From NCBI GenBank assembly GCA_039927975.1, contig JBDSTZ010000035.1, forward strand, positions 1-15,396: a stretch of 15,396 nucleotides of DNA, given 5' to 3'. Source of the stretch: JBDSTZ01 sp039927975 (GTDB lineage Bacteria; Pseudomonadota; Gammaproteobacteria; Burkholderiales; Burkholderiaceae_D). Shown here one piece after another: positions 1-5,988 of this stretch. A program made the position numbers and the translations under genes. The notes under the pieces were generated by a model. It saw only the letters and a program-made list of their open reading frames with translations. It ran no database searches and was not told the DNA's origin. The number at the start of each line of letters is the position of its first letter. The stretch's first letter is position 1.

Positions 1-783
1 GGGATCGCCCTCTTCCTGGGCCGCCGAGTGGTAGAAAATCATGCCGGCGATGGCCGCGATCATCAGGATCACGCTGGCAATCGACCAGATGCCGGTGCCG
101 GCGGTGGGCGTGTTGCCGACCAGCGCATCGTGCGGCCAGTTGCTGGTGTAGCTGAGGCCAACTTCGCCCGGACGGTCGGCGGCGGCGGCCCATGCGGACC
201 AGAAGAAGAAGCCGGTGAGCGCCTGGCGGTCGGCGCCGTCGGGCAGCGAGCCGGCGTTCATCGCATATTGTTCACGCAGCTTGTCGAGCGAGGCGTCGTT
301 GCCGAACAGGCCTTCGTAGTGTCCGGCCACGCTGCGCACCGCAGTGGCGCGCAGCTCCGACAGGACCAGGTTGCCGCTGGCGGCATCATACGTATTGGCG
401 CGCAGCTCCGACTTGACCTGGCTGTCGACCGCGCCGCGCTGGGCCGGCGCCAGGTCGGCGTACGCCCGGCCGTAGTCGCGCTGGGCGATCGCGGCCTGGA
501 TGGCCAACGCTTCGCGGTGCAACCAGTCGGCCGACCAGTCCGGGGCGACGTAGCTGCCGTGGCCCCAGACGGTGCCGAGCTGCTGGCCGCCGGCCGACAG
601 CCAGGCTTGCTGGCCATGCTGGATTTGGGCGCCGGTAAACAATACCTCGCCCTTCGAATTGGTGATGTGTTGCGGGATAGGCGGGGCCTTCAGGTAGATC
701 TCGCGGCCGACCCATCCGAGGGCGGCGAAAGATAGTACGCAGATGACGGCGAGCCAGGTCCATAGTTTGCGCGTGGCGTGCAT
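1..783 (-). CDS. norB: Quinol-dependent nitric oxide reductase (qNOR, NorB/NorZ type), N-terminal part; C-terminus beyond the window
   Basis: Reduces nitric oxide to nitrous oxide at the cytoplasmic membrane, taking electrons from quinol. Only the first 261 codons are present; the frame is still open at base 1, and full qNORs are roughly 750 residues. The visible part starts with a membrane segment (about residues 7-26), followed by a long periplasmic region. That region holds the family-typical stretch GQQAWLSAGGQQLGTVWGHG at 57-76, which continues into SYVAPDWSADWLHRE. A second membrane segment begins near residue 234. This N-terminal extension is what distinguishes the single-subunit quinol enzyme from the cytochrome c-dependent NorB. 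The start at 783 is set by AAGGA (791-795) with a 7-nt spacer. It is divergent from nsrR, with NsrR-like operators over its promoter, which fits NO-induced detoxification or denitrification. The catalytic haem and FeB histidines lie outside the window. Confidence 0.9.
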   Translation of the reverse strand, partial: MHATRKLWTWLAVICVLSFAALGWVGREIYLKAPPIPQHITNSKGEVLFTGAQIQHGQQAWLSAGGQQLGTVWGHGSYVAPDWSADWLHREALAIQAAIAQRDYGRAYADLAPAQRGAVDSQVKSELRANTYDAASGNLVLSELRATAVRSVAGHYEGLFGNDASLDKLREQYAMNAGSLPDGADRQALTGFFFWSAWAAAADRPGEVGLSYTSNWPHDALVGNTPTAGTGIWSIASVILMIAAIAGMIFYHSAAQEEGDP

Positions 784-812
784 GGCTGATTCCTTATTGG
801 AGTTTGAGTGGC

Positions 813-830
813 AAGCGCTGCTCAGCGCTT
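813..830 (-). other. Perfect inverted repeat at the predicted 5' end of the norB transcript
   Basis: Two perfect 8-bp arms (AAGCGCTG at 813-820 and CAGCGCTT at 823-830) are separated by only 2 nt. The repeat abuts the NsrR-like operator that begins at 831. With the -10 at 840-845 the transcript would start near 833, so this would sit at the extreme 5' end of norB mRNA. It could be a stabilising stem (the 2-nt loop would have to open one pair) or a DNA site for another regulator. The repeat is seen; the role is inferred. Confidence 0.45.
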
Positions 831-853
831 AAGATGCATTCTATATCCATCTT
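831..853. promoter_or_regulatory. NsrR-like operator 1 (norB promoter)
   Basis: An 11-1-11 inverted repeat: AAGATGCATTC (831-841), T, ATATCCATCTT (843-853). The arms match at 8 of 11 positions and follow the known NsrR consensus of AAGATGCATTT with its complement. It overlaps the predicted norB -10 element, so bound NsrR would block transcription. The gene for NsrR lies about 120 bp away. Confidence 0.75.
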
Positions 854-867
854 TAAATAAGATGCAA
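840..867 (-). promoter_or_regulatory. Predicted norB promoter
   Basis: On the minus strand TTGCAT (862-867) and TATAGA (840-845, extending to TATAGAAT) are separated by 16 bp. One NsrR-like site covers the -10 and the other covers the -35. This would leave a 5' leader of about 50 nt. The spacer is one base shorter than the optimum. Confidence 0.55.
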
Positions 868-881
868 ATAAAATGTATGTT
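859..881. promoter_or_regulatory. NsrR-like operator 2 (weaker, norB promoter)
   Basis: AAGATGCAAAT (859-869), A, AAATGTATGTT (871-881). The arms match at 7 of 11 positions. Its centre is 28 bp from the centre of operator 1. It covers the predicted norB -35 and faces nsrR, so it may also give NsrR autoregulation. It is a weaker match to the consensus than the other two sites. Confidence 0.5.
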
Positions 882-969
882 TAGTTGTGGTCGCCGCGCC
901 GCGCCGGCGCGTGGCCGGCGTAAAGCGGTAGAATGAATGCTTGTTTAAAGCCGAACCGGAACACGGATC

Positions 970-1455
970 ATGAGACTGACCGCCTACACCGACTATTCCC
1001 TGCGCACCCTGATGTACCTTGCGATGAACCGCGAGCAGCTCGTCACCATCCAGGATATCGCCGACGCCCACGGCATCGCCAAGAACCACCTGACCAAGGT
1101 GGTGCACCAGCTCGGCACGCTCGGCTACATTGAAACCGTACGCGGGCGTAACGGCGGCCTGCGGCTGGGGCGCGAGCCGGCCGACATCAATATCGGCGAG
1201 GTGGTGCGGCATACCGAGACCGACTTCCATATGGCGGCCTGCTTCGACACGGCGGGCAGCGGCTGCATGTATTCGGCCGCGTGCGAACTGAAAGGGGTGC
1301 TCGGCAAGGCGACCAGCGCCTTCCTCGACGTGCTCGATAGCGTCACCCTCGCGCAGATGATCGGGCGCGGCGAACGCAAGAAGCCGGGCGCCAAAGGCGC
1401 GGCTCCGGCACAGGCGATCGAGCTGCACTTCAAGCCACGGCGCCGCTCAGCATAA
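970..1455 (+). CDS. nsrR: NsrR, nitric-oxide-sensing Rrf2-family repressor
   Basis: Rrf2-family winged-helix transcription factor whose [4Fe-4S] cluster is nitrosylated by NO, which lifts repression of NO-detoxification genes. The 161-residue protein opens MRLTAYTDYSLRTLMYLA, with the DNA-binding helices and wing (VRGRNGGLRLG) at about residues 26-67. The cluster cysteines are C91, C99 and C105, with spacing like that of characterised NsrR proteins, and D8 matches the reported fourth ligand in the Streptomyces protein. The C-terminal tail after about residue 135 is lysine- and arginine-rich and probably disordered. No strong Shine-Dalgarno precedes the ATG (only CCGGAAC nearby). A possible -10 TAGAAT lies at 929-934 with no convincing -35. 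NsrR-like sites next to norB and nnrS support the name over other Rrf2 members such as IscR. Confidence 0.92.
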   Translation: MRLTAYTDYSLRTLMYLAMNREQLVTIQDIADAHGIAKNHLTKVVHQLGTLGYIETVRGRNGGLRLGREPADINIGEVVRHTETDFHMAACFDTAGSGCMYSAACELKGVLGKATSAFLDVLDSVTLAQMIGRGERKKPGAKGAAPAQAIELHFKPRRRSA

Positions 1456-1477
1456 GGCGTCCGCGGCGCTTGCATCA

Positions 1478-1491
1478 ATGATGCAGATCAA
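1478..1491. promoter_or_regulatory. FNR/ANR/DNR-like box between nsrR and nnrS
   Basis: ATGAT-GCAG-ATCAA matches the FNR-family consensus TTGAT-N4-ATCAA at 9 of 10 fixed positions. It overlaps a small inverted repeat, TGCATC-AAT-GATGCA (1471-1485). A class II start would fall near 1526, inside the terminator hairpin, where no good -10 is seen. If functional, the site therefore acts in another geometry. It could bring nnrS and hemN under oxygen or NO control. Confidence 0.4.
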
Positions 1492-1505
1492 ATTTGGCAA
1501 ATAGT

Positions 1506-1545
1506 CCGGCGGCGCGCAACACCATGCTTGCCGCGCCGGTTTTTT
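1506..1545 (+). terminator. Rho-independent terminator after nsrR
   Basis: A GC-rich hairpin pairs GGCGCGCAA (1511-1519) with TTGCCGCGCC (1528-1537), with one bulged base and an 8-nt loop. Six T residues follow at 1540-1545. An alternative outer stem pairs CCGGCG (1506-1511) with CGCCGG (1534-1539). It would separate nsrR transcription from the nnrS-hemN unit. Confidence 0.7.
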
Positions 1546-1548
1546 GGA

Positions 1549-1577
1549 TTGTTGCGGCGCCCGGCAGGAGTTAAGAT
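1549..1577 (+). promoter_or_regulatory. Predicted nnrS promoter
   Basis: TTGTTG (1549-1554) and TAAGAT (1572-1577) are spaced exactly 17 bp. The -10 lies inside the left arm of the NsrR palindrome, and the predicted start is near its centre (about 1584). This is an ideal position for repression. Confidence 0.6.
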
Positions 1578-1597
1578 GTATTTCAAATACATCTTAA
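1571..1597. promoter_or_regulatory. NsrR operator, perfect 27-bp palindrome upstream of nnrS
   Basis: Two perfectly complementary 13-bp arms (1571-1583 and 1585-1597) flank a central C at 1584. The core half site is AAGATGTATTT. It matches the NsrR 11-1-11 consensus more closely than either site at norB. It ends 10 nt before the nnrS start and overlaps the predicted -10 and transcription start. Confidence 0.85.
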
Positions 1598-1607
1598 AGG
1601 AATGGCG

Positions 1608-2801
1608 ATGGCGCTCCTGTCGATCAACGATCCCGCCCGTGCGCGGGAAACCACCTACACCGGCCCGGCCCTGCTCGGGCTCGGGTTCCGCCCCTTCTAT
1701 CTGCTGGCGGCTGCGTTCGCGGCGGTCAGCGTGCCGGCCTGGCTGGCCAGCTACTATGGTTTCGTGACGGCGCCGGCGATCGGCCTGGCCTGGCACATGC
1801 ACGAGATGGTGTTCGGCTTCGTCGTCGCCGTCGTCGTCGGCTTCCTGTACACCGCCGCGCGCAACTGGACCGGATTGTGGACCCCGCGCGGCGCGCATCT
1901 GGGTGCGCTGGCCGCGCTGTGGATCGCCGGCCGCGCAGCGATGCTGTGGGCGCCGGCGCCGCTGGCCGCGCTGGTCGACCTGGCCTTCCTGCCGCTGGCG
2001 GCCTGGCCACTGTACCGCGTGATGCGGCGCGCGGACAACCGCCGCAATTTGTTCCTCGTCGGTTTGCTCGGCCTGCTCGCGCTGGCCAACGCCGCCTTTC
2101 ACGCCAGCGCGGCCGGCCTGCTGGGGATGTCGGCGGTGCGGCCTATCCACGCGGCGATCATGATCGTCGTCGTGATCGAGGCGGCCATCGGCGGTCGCGT
2201 AATACCTCACTTCACTGCCAACTCGGTCCCCGGCACAGCGCCGGTGATCAACCCCCGGCTCGACCGCCTGGCGCTGGCGCTGGCCGCGCTGGCGGCACTG
2301 GCCTGGATTGGCGCGGCGCCGGCCCTGGTCGGCGTACCGCTGTCGCTTGCGGCCGCCGCCGCCCAGGCCTGGCGGCTGGCCGGATGGAAGCCGATGTGCA
2401 CCCTGCGCCAGCCGCTGCTGTGGGTGCTGCACCTGTCGTATGCGTGGATACCGGCCGGCTTCGTGCTGCTGGCGCTGGCGCAGGCCGGCCTGGCGCCGCT
2501 CAGCGCCGCCGTGCATGTGCTGGCGGTGGGCGCGCTGGGCGGCCTGATCGTCGGCATGATCACCCGCACAGCGCTCGGCCACACCGGCCGTCCGCTCAAG
2601 GCTGGCGGCAGCGAGACCGCGATGTACCTGATGATCCAGCTCGGCGTGCTGGCGCGCCTCGGCGCCGCCCTCGCCACGGGTTCCCTGCGCGAGCCGCTGC
2701 TGTTGACGGCCGGCGCGCTGTGGAGCGCCACCTTTTTGCTGTACGCCGCCGTCTATGCGCCGCGCCTGTTCGCCGCGCGTCCCGATGGCCGCGAAGGCTG
2801 A
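1608..2801 (+). CDS. nnrS: NnrS family membrane protein of the nitric oxide response
   Basis: NnrS proteins are polytopic membrane proteins reported to bind haem and copper, and they protect cells during NO stress. Their exact chemistry is unsettled. The 397-residue protein starts with the family-typical GLGFRPFYLLAAAF (residues 24-37) and has about 12 hydrophobic segments. Conserved-looking histidines are in AWHMHEMVFGF (H63, H65), VIPHFT (H201) and TALGHTGRPL (H325), and are candidate metal or haem ligands. An ATG also exists at 1602, but AAAGGA (1596-1601) touches it directly. The ATG at 1608 has a 6-nt spacer and is the better start. A perfect NsrR palindrome lies just upstream. hemN follows after 39 nt on the same strand, so the two are probably cotranscribed. 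Confidence 0.92.
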   Translation: MALLSINDPARARETTYTGPALLGLGFRPFYLLAAAFAAVSVPAWLASYYGFVTAPAIGLAWHMHEMVFGFVVAVVVGFLYTAARNWTGLWTPRGAHLGALAALWIAGRAAMLWAPAPLAALVDLAFLPLAAWPLYRVMRRADNRRNLFLVGLLGLLALANAAFHASAAGLLGMSAVRPIHAAIMIVVVIEAAIGGRVIPHFTANSVPGTAPVINPRLDRLALALAALAALAWIGAAPALVGVPLSLAAAAAQAWRLAGWKPMCTLRQPLLWVLHLSYAWIPAGFVLLALAQAGLAPLSAAVHVLAVGALGGLIVGMITRTALGHTGRPLKAGGSETAMYLMIQLGVLARLGAALATGSLREPLLLTAGALWSATFLLYAAVYAPRLFAARPDGREG

Positions 2802-2840
2802 CCCGAAACAAGCATCTATCTCACGACCGGAGAATCCAGC

Positions 2841-4277
2841 ATGACCAGCATGACCAGCCATATCGCCACCGAGAACGCCAACGTATCGGCGATCCAGTTC
2901 GATGCCGAACTGATTGCCCGCATGAGCCAGCAGGGACCGCACTACACCTCCTACCCGACCGCCGACCGTTTCCATCCGGCCCACGGCCAGGACGATTACG
3001 CGGCGACGGTGCGTTCTGCGGTCGCCGCGCCGCGCGCGCTCTCGCTCTACCTGCACATTCCGTTCTGCGAGTCGCTGTGCTACTACTGCGCCTGCAACAA
3101 GATCATCACCACCGATCATGGCAAGGCCGACCTTTACCTCGGCTACCTGCTGCGCGAGATCGACATGCAGGCCGCCATGTTCGGACGCGGCCAGCAGGTT
3201 GAACAGCTGCACCTCGGCGGCGGCACGCCGACTTTCCTGTCCGACGCGCAGATGGGCGTGCTGACGGCGCACCTGCGCGCGGCCTTCGACTTCGCCGACG
3301 ACAAGGCGGGCGAGTATTCGATCGAGATCGATCCGCGCACGGTCGATGCGCAGCGCATCCATTCGCTGCGGCGCCAGGGTTTCAATCGTCTGAGCCTGGG
3401 CGTGCAGGATTTCGATCCCGAGGTGCAGCAGGCGGTCAACCGCATCCAGCCCGAGTCGCTGACGATCGACGCCATGCGTGCCGCGCGCGAGGCCGGCTTT
3501 CGCTCGATCAGCATCGACCTCATTTACGGGCTGCCCAAGCAGAGCCTGGCCAGCATGGGGCGAACGCTCGACAAGGTGGTGGCGGCCGCGCCCGACCGGC
3601 TGTCGATCTACAACTACGCGCACATGCCGCAGTTGTTCAAATCGCAGCGCCTGATCGCCGACGCCGATCTGCCGGCCGACAGCGACAAGCTGGCGATGCT
3701 GGGCCTGTGCATCGAGCGCCTGACGGCCGCCGGCTACGTCTACATCGGCATGGACCATTTCGCCCGGCCCGACGATGAACTCGCTCTGGCGCAGCGCAGC
3801 GGCCAGTTGCACCGCAATTTCCAGGGCTATTCGACGCACGCCGACACCGACATGGTGTCCTGCGGCGTGTCGGCGATCAGCGCGGTCGGCGAATCCTACA
3901 CCCAGAATGAAAAGTCGCTGGAGCGCTACTACGCGGCGCTCGACCGCGGCGTGCTGCCGATCGCGCGCGGCATCCGGCTCGAACGCGACGATGTGATCCG
4001 GCGCGGCGTGATCGGCAAGTTGATGTGCGATTTCAAGCTGTCGCTGCGCGCGCTCGAACGCGAGTACGGCATCGATGCGGCGATCTATTTTGAAAAGGAA
4101 CTGGCCGCGCTGGGCCAGTTCGAGACCGATGGTTTGCTGGCGGTTGAGGGCGGCGGCATCACCATCACGCCCAAGGGACGGCTACTGGTGCGTAATGTGT
4201 GCATGGTGTTTGACCGCTATGTCGGCAAGGCGCACGAGATACCGCTGCAGCGCATGCGGTACTCGAAAACGATTTGA
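2841..4277 (+). CDS. hemN: Oxygen-independent coproporphyrinogen III oxidase (HemN)
   Basis: Radical SAM enzyme that converts coproporphyrinogen III to protoporphyrinogen IX without oxygen, in the cytoplasm. The 478-residue protein carries the cluster motif HIPFCESLCYYCACNKI with C76, C80 and C83, plus C85 as in HemN. The SAM-binding GGGTP is at 126-130, and the HemN C-terminal domain occupies roughly the last 120 residues. It is about 20 residues longer than the E. coli enzyme, mostly at the N-terminus. GGAGA (2829-2833) gives a 7-nt spacer to the ATG at 2841. A second ATG at 2850 arises from a 9-bp tandem repeat (ATGACCAGC twice) and is an alternative start. It lies 39 nt after nnrS and probably shares its NsrR-controlled promoter, linking haem supply to NO respiration or detoxification. 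Confidence 0.95.
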   Translation: MTSMTSHIATENANVSAIQFDAELIARMSQQGPHYTSYPTADRFHPAHGQDDYAATVRSAVAAPRALSLYLHIPFCESLCYYCACNKIITTDHGKADLYLGYLLREIDMQAAMFGRGQQVEQLHLGGGTPTFLSDAQMGVLTAHLRAAFDFADDKAGEYSIEIDPRTVDAQRIHSLRRQGFNRLSLGVQDFDPEVQQAVNRIQPESLTIDAMRAAREAGFRSISIDLIYGLPKQSLASMGRTLDKVVAAAPDRLSIYNYAHMPQLFKSQRLIADADLPADSDKLAMLGLCIERLTAAGYVYIGMDHFARPDDELALAQRSGQLHRNFQGYSTHADTDMVSCGVSAISAVGESYTQNEKSLERYYAALDRGVLPIARGIRLERDDVIRRGVIGKLMCDFKLSLRALEREYGIDAAIYFEKELAALGQFETDGLLAVEGGGITITPKGRLLVRNVCMVFDRYVGKAHEIPLQRMRYSKTI

Positions 4278-4282
4278 GCGGT

Positions 4283-4537
4283 TCAGCCGCCGCAGCCGCC
4301 GCAGCAGCCGCCGGGAAGGTGGCGGCGCGGCGTGGCGCCTTGCTTGAAACCGGCGCGTGCGAGCACCGCGCCGAGTTCCTGTTGCGAGGTGCGCTGCTGG
4401 TCGAAGCGCACTTCGACGCGATTCTGGCCGGCGACCGCTTCAACCGCGTCGACGCCCTGCTGGGCGCGCAGCGCGTTAAGCACGGTGAGGACATCGTGCT
4501 GGGCGAGGGGGGCGGCGAGCTGGAAGGTTTCGATCAT
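4283..4537 (-). CDS. Small HMA-like protein with Cys/Gly tail, function unknown
   Basis: An 84-residue protein whose first 65 or so residues have the pattern of a ferredoxin-like heavy-metal-associated domain (strand, helix, two strands, helix). It lacks the usual N-terminal CxxC. Its only cysteines are in the last residues, GGCCGGCGG (C78, C79, C82), which could form a metal-binding tail. The start at 4537 is chosen because AGGAG precedes it with a 6-nt spacer; an ATG at 4570 lacks such a site. It converges on hemN with only 5 nt between the stop codons. The position next to haem and NO genes suggests metal handling, but that is inference. The open frame and ribosome site are good evidence for a gene; the fold assignment is tentative. 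Confidence 0.6.
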   Translation of the reverse strand: MIETFQLAAPLAQHDVLTVLNALRAQQGVDAVEAVAGQNRVEVRFDQQRTSQQELGAVLARAGFKQGATPRRHLPGGCCGGCGG

Positions 4538-4617
4538 GTGATGCTCCTGGTGGATGAGTGATGATTCCACTGTAAGGCAGGCGTGCCGCCGCCGTCCTTG
4601 AAGCAGTTTAAGAATTC

Positions 4618-4637
4618 CGGACCGGGGTCACGGTCCG
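4618..4637. repeat. Short hairpin, possible REP-like repeat unit
   Basis: Perfect 7-bp arms CGGACCG (4618-4624) and CGGTCCG (4631-4637) flank a 6-nt loop, GGGTCA. It sits in the 221-bp gap between the HMA-like gene and the cytochrome gene, after AAGAATTC. No T-run follows on either strand, so it is not a standard terminator. It resembles the short GGGGTCA-containing palindromes dispersed in some betaproteobacterial genomes; that resemblance is recalled, not searched. Confidence 0.4.
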
Positions 4638-4666
4638 TGGACGTTGTCTGAATTACTTGACCTGGT

Positions 4667-4693
4667 TTGCCAGAATCGAGCGCGGGCTATACA
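4667..4693 (+). promoter_or_regulatory. Possible promoter of the cytochrome c gene
   Basis: TTGCCA (4667-4672) and TATACA (4688-4693) have a 15-bp spacer, shorter than optimal. A TTGACC at 4657-4662 is too far away (25 bp). The -10 is good and the -35 assignment is weak. It would give a leader of about 60 nt. Confidence 0.3.
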
Positions 4694-4758
4694 GCGCGCC
4701 TCGCCTCGTTTTACAATCAATCGTCCGCATAAGCGGCAACTATAACAAGGGGAATTGC

Positions 4759-5064
4759 ATGAAGAAATTAGTTATCCTGCTGGCCATGCTTGGCGCCGGC
4801 GTATCGCTGCAGGCGCAGGCCAACGCCGACCTGGCTAAGTCGAAAGCCTGCATGGCTTGCCACTCGGTCGACAAGAAGATCGTCGGGCCGGCGTTTCACG
4901 ATGTCGCCGTCAAGTACGCCGGCGAGAAGGGCGCCGACGCCAAGCTGGCCGCCAAGATCATGAAGGGCGGCAGCGGCGTGTGGGGGACGATGGCCATGCC
5001 CCCCAATGCCGTGACCGAACAGGAAGCGCTGACCCTGGCCAAGTGGGTGCTGGCGCAGAAGTGA
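4759..5064 (+). CDS. Small periplasmic class I cytochrome c (c551/c552 type)
   Basis: Soluble electron carrier of the periplasm, probably passing electrons from the bc1 complex to a terminal oxidase or nitrite or peroxide reductase. The 101-residue precursor has a lysine-led signal peptide (MKKLVILLAMLGAGVSLQAQANA), with likely cleavage after residue 23. The mature part is about 78 residues, usual for this family. Haem attachment is CMACH (C31, C34, H35), and the axial methionine is in GTMAMPPN (M80 most likely). AAGGGGA (4747-4753) precedes the ATG at 4759 with a 5-nt spacer; an upstream in-frame start at 4657 would bury the signal peptide and is rejected. It converges on nrdG with only 4 nt between the stop codons. 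The partner enzyme is not identifiable here. Confidence 0.92.
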   Translation: MKKLVILLAMLGAGVSLQAQANADLAKSKACMACHSVDKKIVGPAFHDVAVKYAGEKGADAKLAAKIMKGGSGVWGTMAMPPNAVTEQEALTLAKWVLAQK

Positions 5065-5068
5065 TGCC

Positions 5069-5773
5069 TTAATCGGGCAGGCGCAGCGTGAAACTGTCGA
5101 AGCGCGCGCCGATCCGCGCCAGCGTGGCTGCGTCGAGATAACCGCTGGCCGCGCTGTCGGCCAGCGTCTTGTTGCCGCAGCCCTGGGCACGGAACATCTG
5201 CAGGGCGTAGTGGCGCACGCCCAGTTGGGCCAGGTCGTCGGCCAGCTGTTCCACCACGCCGGCCGACAGCAGCGCCGGATGCAGCGTGGTGCGGCATTCA
5301 TGCGGCACGCCGCTCGCGACGATCATCGCGGCGCACTCGCGCGCCGGTTCTCCGCTGCCGGCCACCCCGGTGATCCTTTCATACTCCGCATACGGCGCCT
5401 TGATGTCGAAGCCGATCCAGTCGAGCAGCGGCAGCACCTCGGCCAGGCGGCGCGGATAAATGCAGGCCGTGTGCAAGCCGACCTGCAGGCCCATCGCGCG
5501 CACTTCGGCCATGGCGCCGGCCAGTGCCGGGTCGATGGTCGGCTCACCGCCGCTGAATACCACACCGTCGAGCAGGCCGCGGCGCCGTTCGAGCAGCGCG
5601 ATCACATCTTCCCAGCGATGCGCGCCGGGGCCGCGCGGCTGCAGGTGCGGATTGTGGCAGTAGCCGCAGCGCCAGGGACAACCCTGGATGAACACCGCCA
5701 GCGCCAGCCGGCCGGGAAAATCGGTGGCCGTGAACGGTGTGATGCCGCCCACCTGCAGCCGCGCCGCGCTCAT
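5069..5773 (-). CDS. nrdG: Anaerobic ribonucleotide reductase activating protein (NrdG)
   Basis: Radical SAM activase that uses a [4Fe-4S] cluster and S-adenosylmethionine to form the glycyl radical of anaerobic ribonucleotide reductase. The 234-residue protein holds FIQGCPWRCGYCHNPHL with the CxxxCxxC cysteines C32, C36 and C39, and SGGEPT near residue 94 for SAM binding. It is longer than the E. coli NrdG (about 154 residues), matching the longer form with a fuller barrel. Its ATG overlaps the stop of the small glycyl-radical ORF as ATGA (5770-5773), which implies translational coupling. It is the last gene of the nrdD operon. The coupling is notable because its substrate, the radical-bearing glycine, is in the peptide encoded just upstream. 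Confidence 0.92.
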   Translation of the reverse strand: MSAARLQVGGITPFTATDFPGRLALAVFIQGCPWRCGYCHNPHLQPRGPGAHRWEDVIALLERRRGLLDGVVFSGGEPTIDPALAGAMAEVRAMGLQVGLHTACIYPRRLAEVLPLLDWIGFDIKAPYAEYERITGVAGSGEPARECAAMIVASGVPHECRTTLHPALLSAGVVEQLADDLAQLGVRHYALQMFRAQGCGNKTLADSAASGYLDAATLARIGARFDSFTLRLPD

Positions 5774-5967
5774 CCCAGCTTGGGGGCGCAGGCGCCCTCG
5801 CTAAAAAATCGGCGCTCCTTGAACTCGCCCTGCTTGCCGATATTGAAGGACGAGACTGGGCGATGGTAGCCCATCACGCGGGTCCAGATTTCGCAGGGCT
5901 GGCGCTCGGCGTCGCTGAGGGTGACGGTCCTGGGGGTGAAAAAAACGGTGTGGCTCATATCGGTCAT
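5770..5967 (-). CDS. Stand-alone glycyl-radical domain of anaerobic ribonucleotide reductase (NrdD C-terminal part)
   Basis: A 65-residue protein matching the extreme C-terminus of class III ribonucleotide reductase. WTRVMGYHRPVSSFNIGKQGE corresponds to the E. coli NrdD region RRVCGYLG...FNAGKQEE. G33 in RVMGY is the predicted radical glycine. It would dock into the NrdD barrel beside the active-site cysteine, as the free domain YfiD/GrcA does for pyruvate formate-lyase. AAGGAG (5975-5980) with a 7-nt spacer supports independent initiation at 5967; a second ATG is at 5958. It is in the same frame as the large NrdD ORF and separated from its TGA by seven codons. It overlaps the nrdG start by 4 nt. 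The homology is read by eye but the motif is distinctive. C60 near the C-terminus has no assigned role. Confidence 0.85.
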   Translation of the reverse strand: MTDMSHTVFFTPRTVTLSDAERQPCEIWTRVMGYHRPVSSFNIGKQGEFKERRFFSEGACAPKLG

Positions 5968-5988
5968 GCTGGATCTCCTTGGGTGGTG

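Noticed and set aside
28..735. A 235-codon plus-strand frame opposite norB
   Set aside because: It lies opposite the recognisable qNOR N-terminus, with Gly/Arg/Ala-rich composition and no supporting signals.
900..911. CGCGCCGGCGCG palindrome between norB and nsrR
   Set aside because: Short GC palindromes are common by chance at this base composition, and it matches no operator or terminator pattern.
1488..3839. A 783-codon open frame on the minus strand opposite nnrS and hemN
   Set aside because: It is antisense to two well-recognised proteins, has low-complexity Arg/Gln/Gly-rich composition and no family features. Long antisense frames are expected at this GC content.
4657..5064. Longer start for the cytochrome c gene
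   Set aside because: The extension would place about 34 residues before a standard signal peptide and overlaps the likely promoter. The ATG at 4759 has a strong ribosome site.
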